Shown here one piece after another: positions 7,008 through 15,122 of a stretch of 19,485 bases of DNA. Below the pieces are notes generated by a model. It saw only the letters and a program-made list of their open reading frames with translations, was not told where the DNA came from and did no database searches. Each line of letters begins with the position of its first letter. Within the stretch, counting starts at the first letter, position 1. Made by a program: the position numbers and the translations under genes. The DNA comes from Kiritimatiellia bacterium (GTDB lineage: Bacteria > Verrucomicrobiota > Kiritimatiellia > RFP12 > UBA1067), in the NCBI GenBank assembly GCA_017405115.1, contig JAFRBA010000127.1, forward strand, positions 1-19,485. The letters are read 5' to 3'.

Positions 7008-8069
7008 TCAGGACAGCGCGGCAGCGAGCTGGTCCATGCCGGCGCAATTGAACTTGAACGCACCTTCGCCCTTGCAGTCGGTCCAGGAAGCCATCATAAA
7101 GCCCTTGAGGCGCTCCGCCGAAATGTTGGCGCGGCAGTGCTTCACGACCGCCGCCGCACAGTCGCTGTTGTCCGTCCTGCCTGATTCCTTCAGCTTCGGC
7201 GAGAGCCAGTTCGACGGACACGGCACCTGGTCGAATCCAGCCTTGTCAAGGTCGGCGAAAAGCCGGAGCTTCGGCTTGAACCAGTCCTTCATCTTGGGTA
7301 TGTCGTAGCCCTGCGCGTCCTCGTTGTAGTACCAGTTGCTCTGGAGGACGCTCTTCGGACACTTCTCTATGAACTCCGGGTGATGCCAGCCATAGTCGCT
7401 GAATATCCATGCGCGGGAGCCAAGCTTCTCCACGCCCCTTACGAACCAGAGAAGGTCGTGCCACCAAAGTTCGTTCTGCCGGACGCACACGGCAAGACGT
7501 TTGCGCTGGCTCTCTATCTTCTCTTCGTCAAAGCCGAGATGGATGAAACGAGGACTTTCGAAAATCTCCGAGACGTCCTTCAGGACGTCAGCGCAGACCT
7601 TGTAGTACGGCCTTGTCGAGAGCATGCGCCCATACTCCTTGAGCCACTGGTCGTGCGACGCCGAGAAGTTAAGCTTGGGTATCGGCTCAAGCCCCATATT
7701 GCGCAATCGCCGCACTTCGTCGCGCATTCTGTCTGCGCTCCAGCTATCCTTCACGGCCAGTTCTGGATGGCTCGGGTAGGCGAGGAACTCGCCGAGGTCC
7801 ATCACCACCATGTTGTACTTGCGCTTCTTCGCATGGTCGATGGTTCGCTTCCAGATGTCTTCCGAGAACCATATTTCATCGCGGGTGTAGCGCTTCCCTT
7901 CGATCTTCGGCTCGTCCGGCGCGCGCCATTCGCCCCACATGTTCATGCCCATGTGCAGAAGCACGGCACGTATCTCGTCCGGGGTCTTGGCGAAAGCCGA
8001 CGCAGAGGTGCTTACCGCCGCGAACGCCGCGCCTGTCGAAATGAACTCTCTTCGGGTCATGTCATTCAT
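7008..8069 (-). CDS. Tat-exported GH20-like TIM-barrel protein
   Basis: A 353-residue protein begins with a twin-arginine signal (TRREF at 5-9, hydrophobic stretch, cleavage near SAFA). The mature part reads as a beta/alpha barrel: NMVVMDLGEFL (about 86-96), LEPIPKLNFSASHD (about 127-140), FIHLGFDEE (175-183) and AWIFSDYGWHH (220-230). The adjacent Asp181-Glu182 matches the catalytic pair of family 20 hexosaminidases, in which the Glu is the acid/base and the Asp positions the N-acetyl group. Substrate-assisted hydrolysis of an N-acetylhexosaminide is therefore plausible but not shown. It is the third gene of an operon, 12 nt after the metallophosphoesterase stop, with an AG-rich ribosome site. 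Confidence 0.7.
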   Translation of the reverse strand: MNDMTRREFISTGAAFAAVSTSASAFAKTPDEIRAVLLHMGMNMWGEWRAPDEPKIEGKRYTRDEIWFSEDIWKRTIDHAKKRKYNMVVMDLGEFLAYPSHPELAVKDSWSADRMRDEVRRLRNMGLEPIPKLNFSASHDQWLKEYGRMLSTRPYYKVCADVLKDVSEIFESPRFIHLGFDEEKIESQRKRLAVCVRQNELWWHDLLWFVRGVEKLGSRAWIFSDYGWHHPEFIEKCPKSVLQSNWYYNEDAQGYDIPKMKDWFKPKLRLFADLDKAGFDQVPCPSNWLSPKLKESGRTDNSDCAAAVVKHCRANISAERLKGFMMASWTDCKGEGAFKFNCAGMDQLAAALS

Positions 8070-8081
8070 TCTTTACTCTCT

Positions 8082-9515
8082 CTATGACGTTATCTGTTGT
8101 CCGCAGTTTCCAAAGGAATCGCGCGGCGCAACGGTGAACCGCACGGACGTGCGCCAGTCGTCCGGCAGATCGGACTTCGCAAATGCGCATTCAACGGGCT
8201 TGATGTCCAGGCTGTCCGCCCAGAACTGTCCCTTGGAGAACACAAACTTCTCCCTGACGACCTTTTCACCCTTCCATGCCGTCACCACGTAGTCGTACGT
8301 GCGTGGCGTCTGTGACGTCGCATGGGCGACGGGGAAGGATACGACCACCGCATCCGTCGATTTCTTGGCGCGGTTCACCACAACGCGCTCAGAAACAGAA
8401 ACCTTCGCGTCTTCCGCAAACTGCGGCGGAACGGAACGCTCCGCGCGCACTTCGGTGCGGAGCGCCCCATCTGGACTCGGCAAGGGAATAACCCAGTCAG
8501 GACCGAGCGGCATTCCATTCAAGAAATCGCGCCGCTCGACCACGAACCTGTCATCGTACATCGTGCCGAACATCCCCTGCCACGACTTGCGGATCTCGCC
8601 CTTCGGCATGATTGCGTCCTTGTCCAGGTTGTTGTAGCCGTTCTCGCGTCCCGGCCGTGTACAGCAGAAGTTGAGCGAGGGTATCTGCATGGCCGTGAAC
8701 TCGCCCTGCCAAACGCAGAGGTCGTCCGCCGCGTTCATGTGGCCATGTCCGCAAAGCGCGATGGCGTTCGGATACTTCTTGAGGACAGCCGTCGTATTGC
8801 CGCTCTCCCACCCGCAGCCTTCGCAAAGGACGGTGTTCTTGAAAACGCGGTGCTGGACGAAGAAGAACGGCTTATTCGAGTCCAGGCCCTGATTCGCCAT
8901 GAATTCCGCAAGCCCCGGTATCGAGTTGCCGTGGTTGGACTCCCCGGTATGCAGCGGATGGTGCGCAAGGACGAACTTGAACCCGCAGCACTCCTTCACC
9001 TGAATGGGCGACCATTCCTCGTGGAAACATTCCTTCCAAAGCCGCGCCGCGTTGCCTCCGTCGGAGATTATCTCGTCCAGCTCGCCGGGGACAGTGCAGG
9101 CGCTTTCAGCCCATTTCCTGTAGGACTTGTGCATGTAGCCGCCCATGTCGTGGTCGCCGTAGATGAAGAGCGGCACGATTGGTCCGCCGTCGGACCGGCG
9201 GTTTCCGGGAAACACCTTGAACCAGATTTCGGCGATCCGTCTAAGCGCCGCGCCGGTGCCGAAGTCGGTGATGTCGCCCGCGACGACGACGCCATCCGCC
9301 TTTCGCCTGTCGAAATACCGCAGCGCAGGCTCGTAGCACAGGCAGTTCTGCACGCTCAACCCGTTGTCCTTCACGACAAGGTGCGTGTCGGCAATCATGC
9401 CGAGCCGCATAGTCGGCGTGCGCGAGCCGCAAGGCCAGCCGTAGGCAGACAGTCCCCTCGTAGCCGCGAACGCCGCCGCGCCACCCAGAAATTCCTTGCG
9501 CGTCAGGGCTTCCAT
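8082..9515 (-). CDS. Tat-exported calcineurin-like metallophosphoesterase
   Basis: A 477-residue protein with a twin-arginine-like signal (TRKEFLGGAAAF, with RK replacing RR). Metallophosphoesterase motifs follow in order: IADTH (Asp43, His45), VVVAGDITD (Asp81), YGDHD (121-123), LAHHPLHTGE (about 184-192) and CGHGHMNA (about 255-262). The usual GNH[DE] motif reads GDHD, with Asp in place of the metal-binding Asn. About 150 C-terminal residues form a beta-rich domain. The family hydrolyses phosphomono- or diesters with a two-metal centre. The target here is unknown, with an envelope phosphoglycan a guess. The start has a ribosome site (GGGGAAG) overlapping the previous gene's stop. Confidence 0.85.
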   Translation of the reverse strand: MEALTRKEFLGGAAAFAATRGLSAYGWPCGSRTPTMRLGMIADTHLVVKDNGLSVQNCLCYEPALRYFDRRKADGVVVAGDITDFGTGAALRRIAEIWFKVFPGNRRSDGGPIVPLFIYGDHDMGGYMHKSYRKWAESACTVPGELDEIISDGGNAARLWKECFHEEWSPIQVKECCGFKFVLAHHPLHTGESNHGNSIPGLAEFMANQGLDSNKPFFFVQHRVFKNTVLCEGCGWESGNTTAVLKKYPNAIALCGHGHMNAADDLCVWQGEFTAMQIPSLNFCCTRPGRENGYNNLDKDAIMPKGEIRKSWQGMFGTMYDDRFVVERRDFLNGMPLGPDWVIPLPSPDGALRTEVRAERSVPPQFAEDAKVSVSERVVVNRAKKSTDAVVVSFPVAHATSQTPRTYDYVVTAWKGEKVVREKFVFSKGQFWADSLDIKPVECAFAKSDLPDDWRTSVRFTVAPRDSFGNCGQQITS

Positions 9516-9525
9516 GAGGCTTCCC

Positions 9526-11100
9526 CTATCTGATTATGACGCTCAGTCCGCCGCACCACGGCACGAGGTTCCCGCTCTCGTCGACAATGACGCTCTTGCG
9601 GTCCGCTCCGCAACGTATGCCCCTGATGACCTTGCCTGTGGGCGCTCCTTCGACATGCAGCTTCGCACCATCTCCGAGGTTGTCCGAGACGAGAAGGTTC
9701 GCGCCCCGTTCAAACTCAAACGCCGAAAGCGTAAGCTTCGAGCCGTCGCCAAGGTTAAGCGGCGCATCGGCAACCTTCGCCACCACCTTGCCGATTTCGT
9801 TTGTCGCACCCGCCGCCGTCTCCAGCGCACCGCCTGCAAGCCAGATCTGCGCCTTCGCATTCGAGCCGTCGCCATCCTCCGTCGATCGCCTGCGGCTCAC
9901 GCTGAACGTGCATGTCTCCGCCAGGCGCAGAACGCCATTGCTCACGCAGATTTCGTTCGGCAGCTTGATGTCGCCTGAAACCTCCATCGTTCCCGCGCCG
10001 TCCTTGATGACATGGACGTTCCAGTAGCCGCTGTCGTTCTGCAATGTGCCATAGTCAGCAAGATCGCCCGTGACGATGAAGTCGGAACCTTCCGCGACAT
10101 CGTTGACGTTGAGCGCGAACTTGCGCTCAATGTCGCCGCCCGCAGCCGTGAACTCGATTCCGCTTTCGCAGTACGACGGCGAATCGCCCGCCACAATCCA
10201 GTTGCCGCCCTGCGCGGCATGGCCCACACGCGCGACCTTGCCCTTGACGCATGCGCCGTTCATCAGCGTCACGTAGTTGATATACGAGCCTGAATCATTC
10301 CCCGCGGTGTCGCATTCACGAATCGAAAGCGTTCCGCCGACAAGGTCGATCTGGTCGTAGTCGCTTGTCTGCCATGTCCCCGTAATCGCCAACGTGCCGT
10401 TCGTCATCACGCGATACTGCGTCCACATGCCGTTCTCCACATGGCCTGCAAGCGTCAGCGTCGCATATGGCTCTACCTTGACGACGCCGTTGGACGGGAA
10501 GACCGTAGATGCGGAAGTCCTCACATCGAGCGGCGCGTCCGCACTTCCAGAAAACGTCAAACCGTTGCCGTACAGCGCCGTGCTGGCGGCAGCGTAGGTC
10601 ACATATTCGCCGCGCACGAACTTCAACAATACATCCTTCATGCCGTCGCCGTTCGCATCGTCGGATGTGGCGATGTTCTGGTAATGGGTCGGCGACGGCG
10701 TTTTTGTGCCTGTAAGATACTCCTCAAAGTCGATGCCGTACTTGAACTTCACTCCAGATGACTGAAGATAGAGATTGTAGTTCCAGTTGTTGAGCCATGC
10801 CCTGATGTTGCCGCCGCTCTGATACAGCCGAACGTACAGGCACTCCAGAAGAGAGCCCTGGTCTCTCTGGATCTGAAACGTCTTGTAGCCTGAATCGACC
10901 AACGATGTCTTCAGATGCATCGCCGTCTTGTAACAGTCGCCGACACCATTCGCATAGGTGTATTTCCAGTGATGGTGCGCATCTATTTCTGCAAGGTCGT
11001 TGACATTGCGGCTGGGGGCAATATCCGTCCATCCTTCTTGCAGATACGGCAAATAGTTGGCCCTGTCATAAACGTTGAACTTCAGCTTCAGGTCTTTCAC
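9526..11100 (-). CDS. Large secreted repeat protein, downstream part
   Basis: This frame opens with GTG overlapping the upstream stop (GTGA) and gives 524 residues without a signal peptide. Its first residues (KDLKLKF) complete the second of three tandem units begun in the preceding frame. The third unit follows at about 15-170 (WTDIAPSRNVNDL, HHHWKYTYANGVGDCYKTA, QSGGNIRAW, GIDFEEYL, DANGDGMKDVLLKFV). After that comes a long beta-rich region of short Gly/Asn/Asp-rich strands, typical of beta-helix surface proteins, ending in GLSVIIR. Comparison of the units shows that this and 11097-12209 are one gene split by a missing base. Function unknown. Confidence 0.65.
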   Translation of the reverse strand: MKDLKLKFNVYDRANYLPYLQEGWTDIAPSRNVNDLAEIDAHHHWKYTYANGVGDCYKTAMHLKTSLVDSGYKTFQIQRDQGSLLECLYVRLYQSGGNIRAWLNNWNYNLYLQSSGVKFKYGIDFEEYLTGTKTPSPTHYQNIATSDDANGDGMKDVLLKFVRGEYVTYAAASTALYGNGLTFSGSADAPLDVRTSASTVFPSNGVVKVEPYATLTLAGHVENGMWTQYRVMTNGTLAITGTWQTSDYDQIDLVGGTLSIRECDTAGNDSGSYINYVTLMNGACVKGKVARVGHAAQGGNWIVAGDSPSYCESGIEFTAAGGDIERKFALNVNDVAEGSDFIVTGDLADYGTLQNDSGYWNVHVIKDGAGTMEVSGDIKLPNEICVSNGVLRLAETCTFSVSRRRSTEDGDGSNAKAQIWLAGGALETAAGATNEIGKVVAKVADAPLNLGDGSKLTLSAFEFERGANLLVSDNLGDGAKLHVEGAPTGKVIRGIRCGADRKSVIVDESGNLVPWCGGLSVIIR

Positions 11101-12209
11101 GCCCTGGCGTTAGTGGAATCGTCCGTGGCGTATGTGCCGTAGTTCAAGCGCTGCGGAGAGGTGCTCGTGCCGTAGACCTCGAAATCCATGCCGAGGACGA
11201 CCTCGCTCTCATAGCCGCTCTTGGCGATATAGTGGGAATAGTATGCACCACTTTTCGCCTCGACATTGGCCCCGTTCTGGCGGAACTCCACGATGAGGGC
11301 GCAGATATACGAACCGGCCAGGTCGTGCTGGAACTGGCATGTCTTGTTGTTGGCCCTGTCGGAGATGATCGAATACTTGAGGTTGTATGCAGTCTGGTAG
11401 CAGCCTGTCTCCTCTCTGTATTTCCAGTGGAGAAAACCCTCCACCTCGTCGAGGTCGCGCAGGTTGTGGTTCGCCGCGACAACAGTCCATCCGTCGCCGG
11501 GGAGATAGCCGCTGTAGGTCGTCTCGTCCACCTTGCGCGTTACAGATATGGCACCGTTACCGTCAAGAGTATCGCTTATAGTGTCGCCTTTATACGGCGT
11601 ATACGCCACTGTTGCCGCTGACTTGCGCATCGCAATAAAGCTGATGTTGTACTTGCCGTCGCCCGTGAGCGGACGCGAGACTGCGCGCGGATTCCCTGAA
11701 GCGACCATGGCATCAAGGTCAAGCCCCAGCTCGATGTCGAGCGGCTTCAGCGATGCCGCGCGTACCACGTAGGCGACCACATTGTCACCGCTCTGCATGA
11801 ACTTGATCGTAATGGAGGCGGTGTACGGCGAGGTGTGCATGCGCGTCACGCCCTGAAACTGCACAGTCATCGTCGTCGCGCCGTTCTCCGTTGCGCGAAC
11901 GACGTTATACGGACGCAGAACCTCACGCTCAAGATCCTGACACACCGACCACTTGTCGCCACCGGCCGTATGCCTGTTGAAATAGGCGTAGGCAGGTTCG
12001 TAGTCGTCAAGGCTTACGCCCTCAAAGACAGTATCCGGGCTATTTGCATTTATGGAGAGAATGGCCGTGGAGCCAAGATCTCCTCCAGTTATGAACGTAA
12101 CGGCATCCGGTCCGCCGGAAACCGTCTCGGCATTGACGGCTGCTGCCGCCATGACGCCGGCGAAAAGAATGGCCGATGTACTCCATGCGATTTGGTGCTT
12201 TACGTTCAT
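11097..12209 (-). CDS. Large secreted repeat protein, upstream part
   Basis: The start at 12209 (MNVKHQIAWSTSAILFAG) has a strong ribosome site (GAGGAGG) and begins a signal peptide ending near VNAET. The 370 residues contain two degenerate units. The first has FQGVTRMHTSPYTASITIKF, QSGDNVVAY and LGLDLDAM. The second has FLHWKYREETGCYQTAYNLK, RQNGANVEA and VVLGMDFEVYG. The second unit is cut at NARA by the stop at 11097 and resumes in the next frame, so the intact protein would have about 894 residues. It is the first gene of an operon with the two Tat-exported enzymes. I recognise no named family. Confidence 0.7.
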   Translation of the reverse strand: MNVKHQIAWSTSAILFAGVMAAAAVNAETVSGGPDAVTFITGGDLGSTAILSINANSPDTVFEGVSLDDYEPAYAYFNRHTAGGDKWSVCQDLEREVLRPYNVVRATENGATTMTVQFQGVTRMHTSPYTASITIKFMQSGDNVVAYVVRAASLKPLDIELGLDLDAMVASGNPRAVSRPLTGDGKYNISFIAMRKSAATVAYTPYKGDTISDTLDGNGAISVTRKVDETTYSGYLPGDGWTVVAANHNLRDLDEVEGFLHWKYREETGCYQTAYNLKYSIISDRANNKTCQFQHDLAGSYICALIVEFRQNGANVEAKSGAYYSHYIAKSGYESEVVLGMDFEVYGTSTSPQRLNYGTYATDDSTNARA

Positions 12210-12240
12210 TTCCGCCTCCTCTTTTGGATACTGCGTTCGT

Positions 12241-12249
12241 AGTATAGCA
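12241..12249 (-). promoter_or_regulatory. Extended -10 of the secreted-protein operon
   Basis: TGCTATACT on the minus strand, about 31 nt upstream of the ATG at 12209. The -35 region is weak. Confidence 0.5.
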
Positions 12250-12373
12250 CAGAGGCGCACCCTTATCTAACAAAAAACACAATAAGATTTTTATATCCTC
12301 CTGGGAGCACCTCACAAGAATCCGAAAAGCCTCATCGCATCCTGTTGCCGAATCAGGCCTCTATGTCGTCCGC

Positions 12374-13666
12374 CTATGGACGCAGACATCCTATCGGGCA
12401 GACTATTATTCCATCCTCGTTCCGGCGGTAGGCGAAATCGCCGATTGCCACAAGCACCATCCGGAACGACGGCGGCGGCATTCTCGTAGTGTCCAGCTTG
12501 CCGGAAAGCGAATCAAGCGTCTTGACGCCCTTTTCGACAAGGGCGTCTCCGCCGGTCTTGATTTCGACAAGTCCGTACGAACCGTTCTCAAGGCGAACAA
12601 TAGCGTCGCACTCAAGGCCGCTCTTGTCAAGGTAGTGAAACACCGAACCGCCAAGCGCCTCCGCGCACGTCCTCAGATCCCGAACAGCCAACGTCTCAAA
12701 GAACAGCCCAAACGTAGGCAAGTCGTTCATCAGGTCTCCAGGGCCCAACCCCATGGCGGCCGCTGCAATCGAAGGGTCGGTGTAGTATCGCGTATCCGTG
12801 GTGCGAAGCGGAGTCTTGCATCGCAGATTAGGACACCATGCACGCATGTCTTCCGTCACGAATATCCTGCGCAGGGCCCGCAAGTAGGAATAAACCGTGT
12901 CCTCTGTCAACGTGTCAGAGTCATTGGCTTTCATGTCCGCGCAAATCACGGCTGCGGACGACTGCGTGCCCTGAAGCCGCGAGAGGCTCCTCATGAGGCG
13001 ATCCACCCGCCCCGGATCGCGAAGCGTCTTGTCGACTCTGGAAATATCGCTCTCCACAATGGCCGCGTAATATTCCCTTGCGGGACCTCGCGCCACCTTG
13101 CCGGACAATCCCAGCGCACCAGGCCATCCGCCGCGACAAATAAGTTCACAGATATCCTCTATCTCAAGATCGCTTTTTGCGCCTGTGACGTCCTCTCCAG
13201 CAAAAAGCTTTTCCATCGACACATCGCCCGTTGACTCCCCGCTCTCCCAAAGACTCATCGGGCGCATCGTCAGTCTGGCAATGCGCCCAGTCCCGGTATG
13301 CCTCGGCACTCGATTCTTATCATCGTCGTCAACCTCAGGAGGTACCGCGCTGCCCGTAAGAACATACATCCCCCTGCCGCCATGGTCAACAGCAGAACGA
13401 ACGGCATCCCAGAGCAATGGACCTTCCTGCCACTCGTCAATCAATCTGGGAATCGCGCCCTCAAGCAACTTGTCTGGTCGCGTCTCAGCAAGAATGCGAT
13501 TGGATTTCCCTTTAACGGAATCTTCAAGCGACACCTCGCTGCGCACCGCCTGGCGCGAAGTAGTCGTCTTGCCACACCATTTCGGCCCTTGCACGAGAAC
13601 TGCCCCCATATAGGACAATTTTTCGGCCAACAAGGCATCAGCGACTCGTTTTCTATAAACTGTCAT
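12374..13666 (-). CDS. ATP-binding protein, DUF4143 family
   Basis: The 430-residue protein has a Walker A motif GPKWCGKTT (27-35), a Walker B-like LIDEWQ (75-80) and a sensor-like MYVLTGSA, followed by an all-helical middle part. The C-terminal DUF4143 region carries an ECDAIV...LVEIK pattern of the PD-(D/E)XK nuclease fold. Length and layout are typical of these very common AAA-type proteins, whose cellular role is not established; roles in defence or regulation have been suggested. The -10 box lies 10 nt from the start codon and tandem 23-bp repeats lie upstream. It is a single-gene unit. Confidence 0.85.
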   Translation of the reverse strand: MTVYRKRVADALLAEKLSYMGAVLVQGPKWCGKTTTSRQAVRSEVSLEDSVKGKSNRILAETRPDKLLEGAIPRLIDEWQEGPLLWDAVRSAVDHGGRGMYVLTGSAVPPEVDDDDKNRVPRHTGTGRIARLTMRPMSLWESGESTGDVSMEKLFAGEDVTGAKSDLEIEDICELICRGGWPGALGLSGKVARGPAREYYAAIVESDISRVDKTLRDPGRVDRLMRSLSRLQGTQSSAAVICADMKANDSDTLTEDTVYSYLRALRRIFVTEDMRAWCPNLRCKTPLRTTDTRYYTDPSIAAAAMGLGPGDLMNDLPTFGLFFETLAVRDLRTCAEALGGSVFHYLDKSGLECDAIVRLENGSYGLVEIKTGGDALVEKGVKTLDSLSGKLDTTRMPPPSFRMVLVAIGDFAYRRNEDGIIVCPIGCLRP

Positions 13667-13676
13667 AACGGCGCGA

Positions 13677-13685
13677 ATTATATCA
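13677..13685 (-). promoter_or_regulatory. Extended -10 of the DUF4143 gene
   Basis: TGATATAAT on the minus strand, 10 nt from the ATG. It would give a leader of only a few bases. The tandem repeats begin 22 bp upstream of it. Confidence 0.5.
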
Positions 13686-13707
13686 AATATGCCTCATCTG
13701 TGTCAAC

Positions 13708-13771
13708 GTTAGGTAATTTGGCGCAATTCCGTTAGGTAATTTGGCGCAATTCCGTTAGGTAATTTGGCACG
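13708..13771. repeat. 23-bp direct repeats upstream of the DUF4143 gene
   Basis: Two exact copies of a 23-bp unit (13708-13730, 13731-13753) and a partial third (13754 to about 13770) lie head to tail, each opening GTTAGGTAATTTGGC. They are far more AT-rich than their surroundings. They occupy the -35 and upstream region of the DUF4143 promoter, so they could be operator sites. They could also be the end of a decayed insertion sequence. Confidence 0.8.
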
Positions 13772-13775
13772 ATCT

Positions 13776-13870
13776 TATGTTCACACCCACTGCAACTGGA
13801 GGCCGCACGTCGTCAACTTCAAAGTGAACGACGTCGCCTACGACACGGGACAATGGGAACATGGCCGCCG
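13776..13870 (+). pseudogene. Possible coding remnant between dgoD and the DUF4143 gene
   Basis: The plus frame (HTHCNWRPHVVNFKVNDVAY, DTGQWEHG) has a protein-like composition and mostly G/C in third positions, unlike a random frame. There is no plausible start or ribosome site, and it runs into the end of dgoD on the other strand. I do not recognise the family. Confidence 0.2.
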
Positions 13871-13890
13871 CTGCGGCGTCCGCCGCACGT

Positions 13891-15039
13891 TTACCACTCC
13901 GCGACGGAGCCGTCGGCGTGGCGCCAGACGGGGTTCTTCCAGTTGTGCGGCGTCTTGTTCTCCTCGACGACGAGCTCCTTGTTGACCTCGACGCCGAGGC
14001 CGGGGAGCTTCGGCAGGTCCACGTAGCCGTCGGTGAACTTAAAGTCGTCCTTGTTCGTCACGTAGTCGAGCACCGTCTTGCCGACGTTGTAGTGGATGCC
14101 GATCGACTGCTCCTGTATGACGGCGTTGTAGCTCGTCGCGTCCACCTGCAGGCAGGCCGCGAGCGCAATCGGGCCGAGCGGGCAGTGCGGCGCGAGCGCC
14201 ACGTCGTACGCCTCGGCCATGGCGCCGATCTTCTTCACCTCGGTGAGCCCACCCGCGTGCGAAAGGTCGGGCTGGATGATATCGACCCCGCCCGCGTTCA
14301 AAAGCCGCTTGAAGTCGTATTTCGTGTAGAGCCGCTCGCCCGTCGCGATCGGAATGTTGCACGCGGCGGCGATTTCCTTGAAGTCCTCCATGTGTTCGCA
14401 GAGGACAGGCTCCTCGATGAACATCGGGTCGAACTGTTCCAGCTTCTTCGCGAGCACCTTCGCCATCGGCTTGTGGACGCGCCCGTGGAAGTCGATTGCG
14501 ATTCCGAAGTACTTGCCGCAGGCGTCGCGTATCTCCTGCACGCGGGAGAGGACGGCGTCCACCTTGTCGTAGGTGTCGATCATCTGGAGCTCTTCGGTGG
14601 CGTTCATCTTGACGGCCGAAAAGCCCGCGTCCATCTTCTCCTTCGCCGCGCGCCCCGTGTCGCCGGGCCTGTCCCCGCCGATCCACGAGTAGACCTTCAT
14701 GTTGTCGCGGCACCTTCCGCCCATAAGCTCGTAGCACGGCGCGTTGAAGACCTTGCCCTTTATGTCCCAGAGCGCCTGGTCGATGCCAGAAAGCGCGCTC
14801 ATGAGGACGCCGCCGCCGCGGTAGAAGCCCGCGCGGTAGATGGTCTCCCAGAAGTCCTCGATGCGCGAGGGATCCTTGCCGACTAGGTAGTCGCGGTACT
14901 CCTCGACGCAGGCGAGCACCGCTTTCGCGTGGCCTTCAAGCACCGCCTCGCCCCAGCCGACGAGACCGTTGTCGGCGACGATTTCCACGAAGCCCCAGCG
15001 CGGGCGGACGAAATACACGTTTACCTCGGATATTTTCAT
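13891..15039 (-). CDS. dgoD: D-galactonate dehydratase
   Basis: This 382-residue enolase-superfamily enzyme has the length of E. coli DgoD and all its key residues. Metal ligands are Asp183 (IDFHGR), Glu209 (IEEP) and Glu235 (TGERLY). The catalytic histidines are His185 and His285 (LAPHCPLGP). It dehydrates D-galactonate to 2-keto-3-deoxy-D-galactonate in the cytoplasm. Paralogues acting on other acid sugars can share these residues, so the exact substrate is likely rather than certain. The start at 15039 is only 6 nt from a TGGTAAAAT box, suggesting a leaderless message. It lies downstream of a symporter and an AraC regulator, consistent with aldonate use. The later pathway enzymes (KDGal kinase and aldolase) are not in the window. 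Confidence 0.92.
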   Translation of the reverse strand: MKISEVNVYFVRPRWGFVEIVADNGLVGWGEAVLEGHAKAVLACVEEYRDYLVGKDPSRIEDFWETIYRAGFYRGGGVLMSALSGIDQALWDIKGKVFNAPCYELMGGRCRDNMKVYSWIGGDRPGDTGRAAKEKMDAGFSAVKMNATEELQMIDTYDKVDAVLSRVQEIRDACGKYFGIAIDFHGRVHKPMAKVLAKKLEQFDPMFIEEPVLCEHMEDFKEIAAACNIPIATGERLYTKYDFKRLLNAGGVDIIQPDLSHAGGLTEVKKIGAMAEAYDVALAPHCPLGPIALAACLQVDATSYNAVIQEQSIGIHYNVGKTVLDYVTNKDDFKFTDGYVDLPKLPGLGVEVNKELVVEENKTPHNWKNPVWRHADGSVAEW

Positions 15040-15045
15040 GCCCCT

Positions 15046-15054
15046 ATTTTACCA
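15046..15054 (-). promoter_or_regulatory. Extended -10 of dgoD
   Basis: TGGTAAAAT on the minus strand, 6 nt from the ATG. It gives dgoD its own start in addition to readthrough from the regulator gene. Confidence 0.45.
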
Positions 15055-15122
15055 AACCGCCGGCGACCGTCCGTTCACTAAACGCAAAAAGAGTTTTATG
15101 CAAATGCGATGCAGCTGCCCTG

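Noticed and set aside
8322..9533. 403-codon plus-strand open frame
   Set aside because: Mirror of the metallophosphoesterase gene, with no domain or ribosome site.
11095..11103. Translationally coupled gene pair or programmed frameshift
   Set aside because: The repeat-unit alignment runs straight through the junction, and no slippery heptamer or stimulatory structure is visible. A simple one-base loss is more economical.
13861..14886. 341-codon plus-strand open frame
   Set aside because: Mirror of dgoD, which has all catalytic residues on the minus strand.
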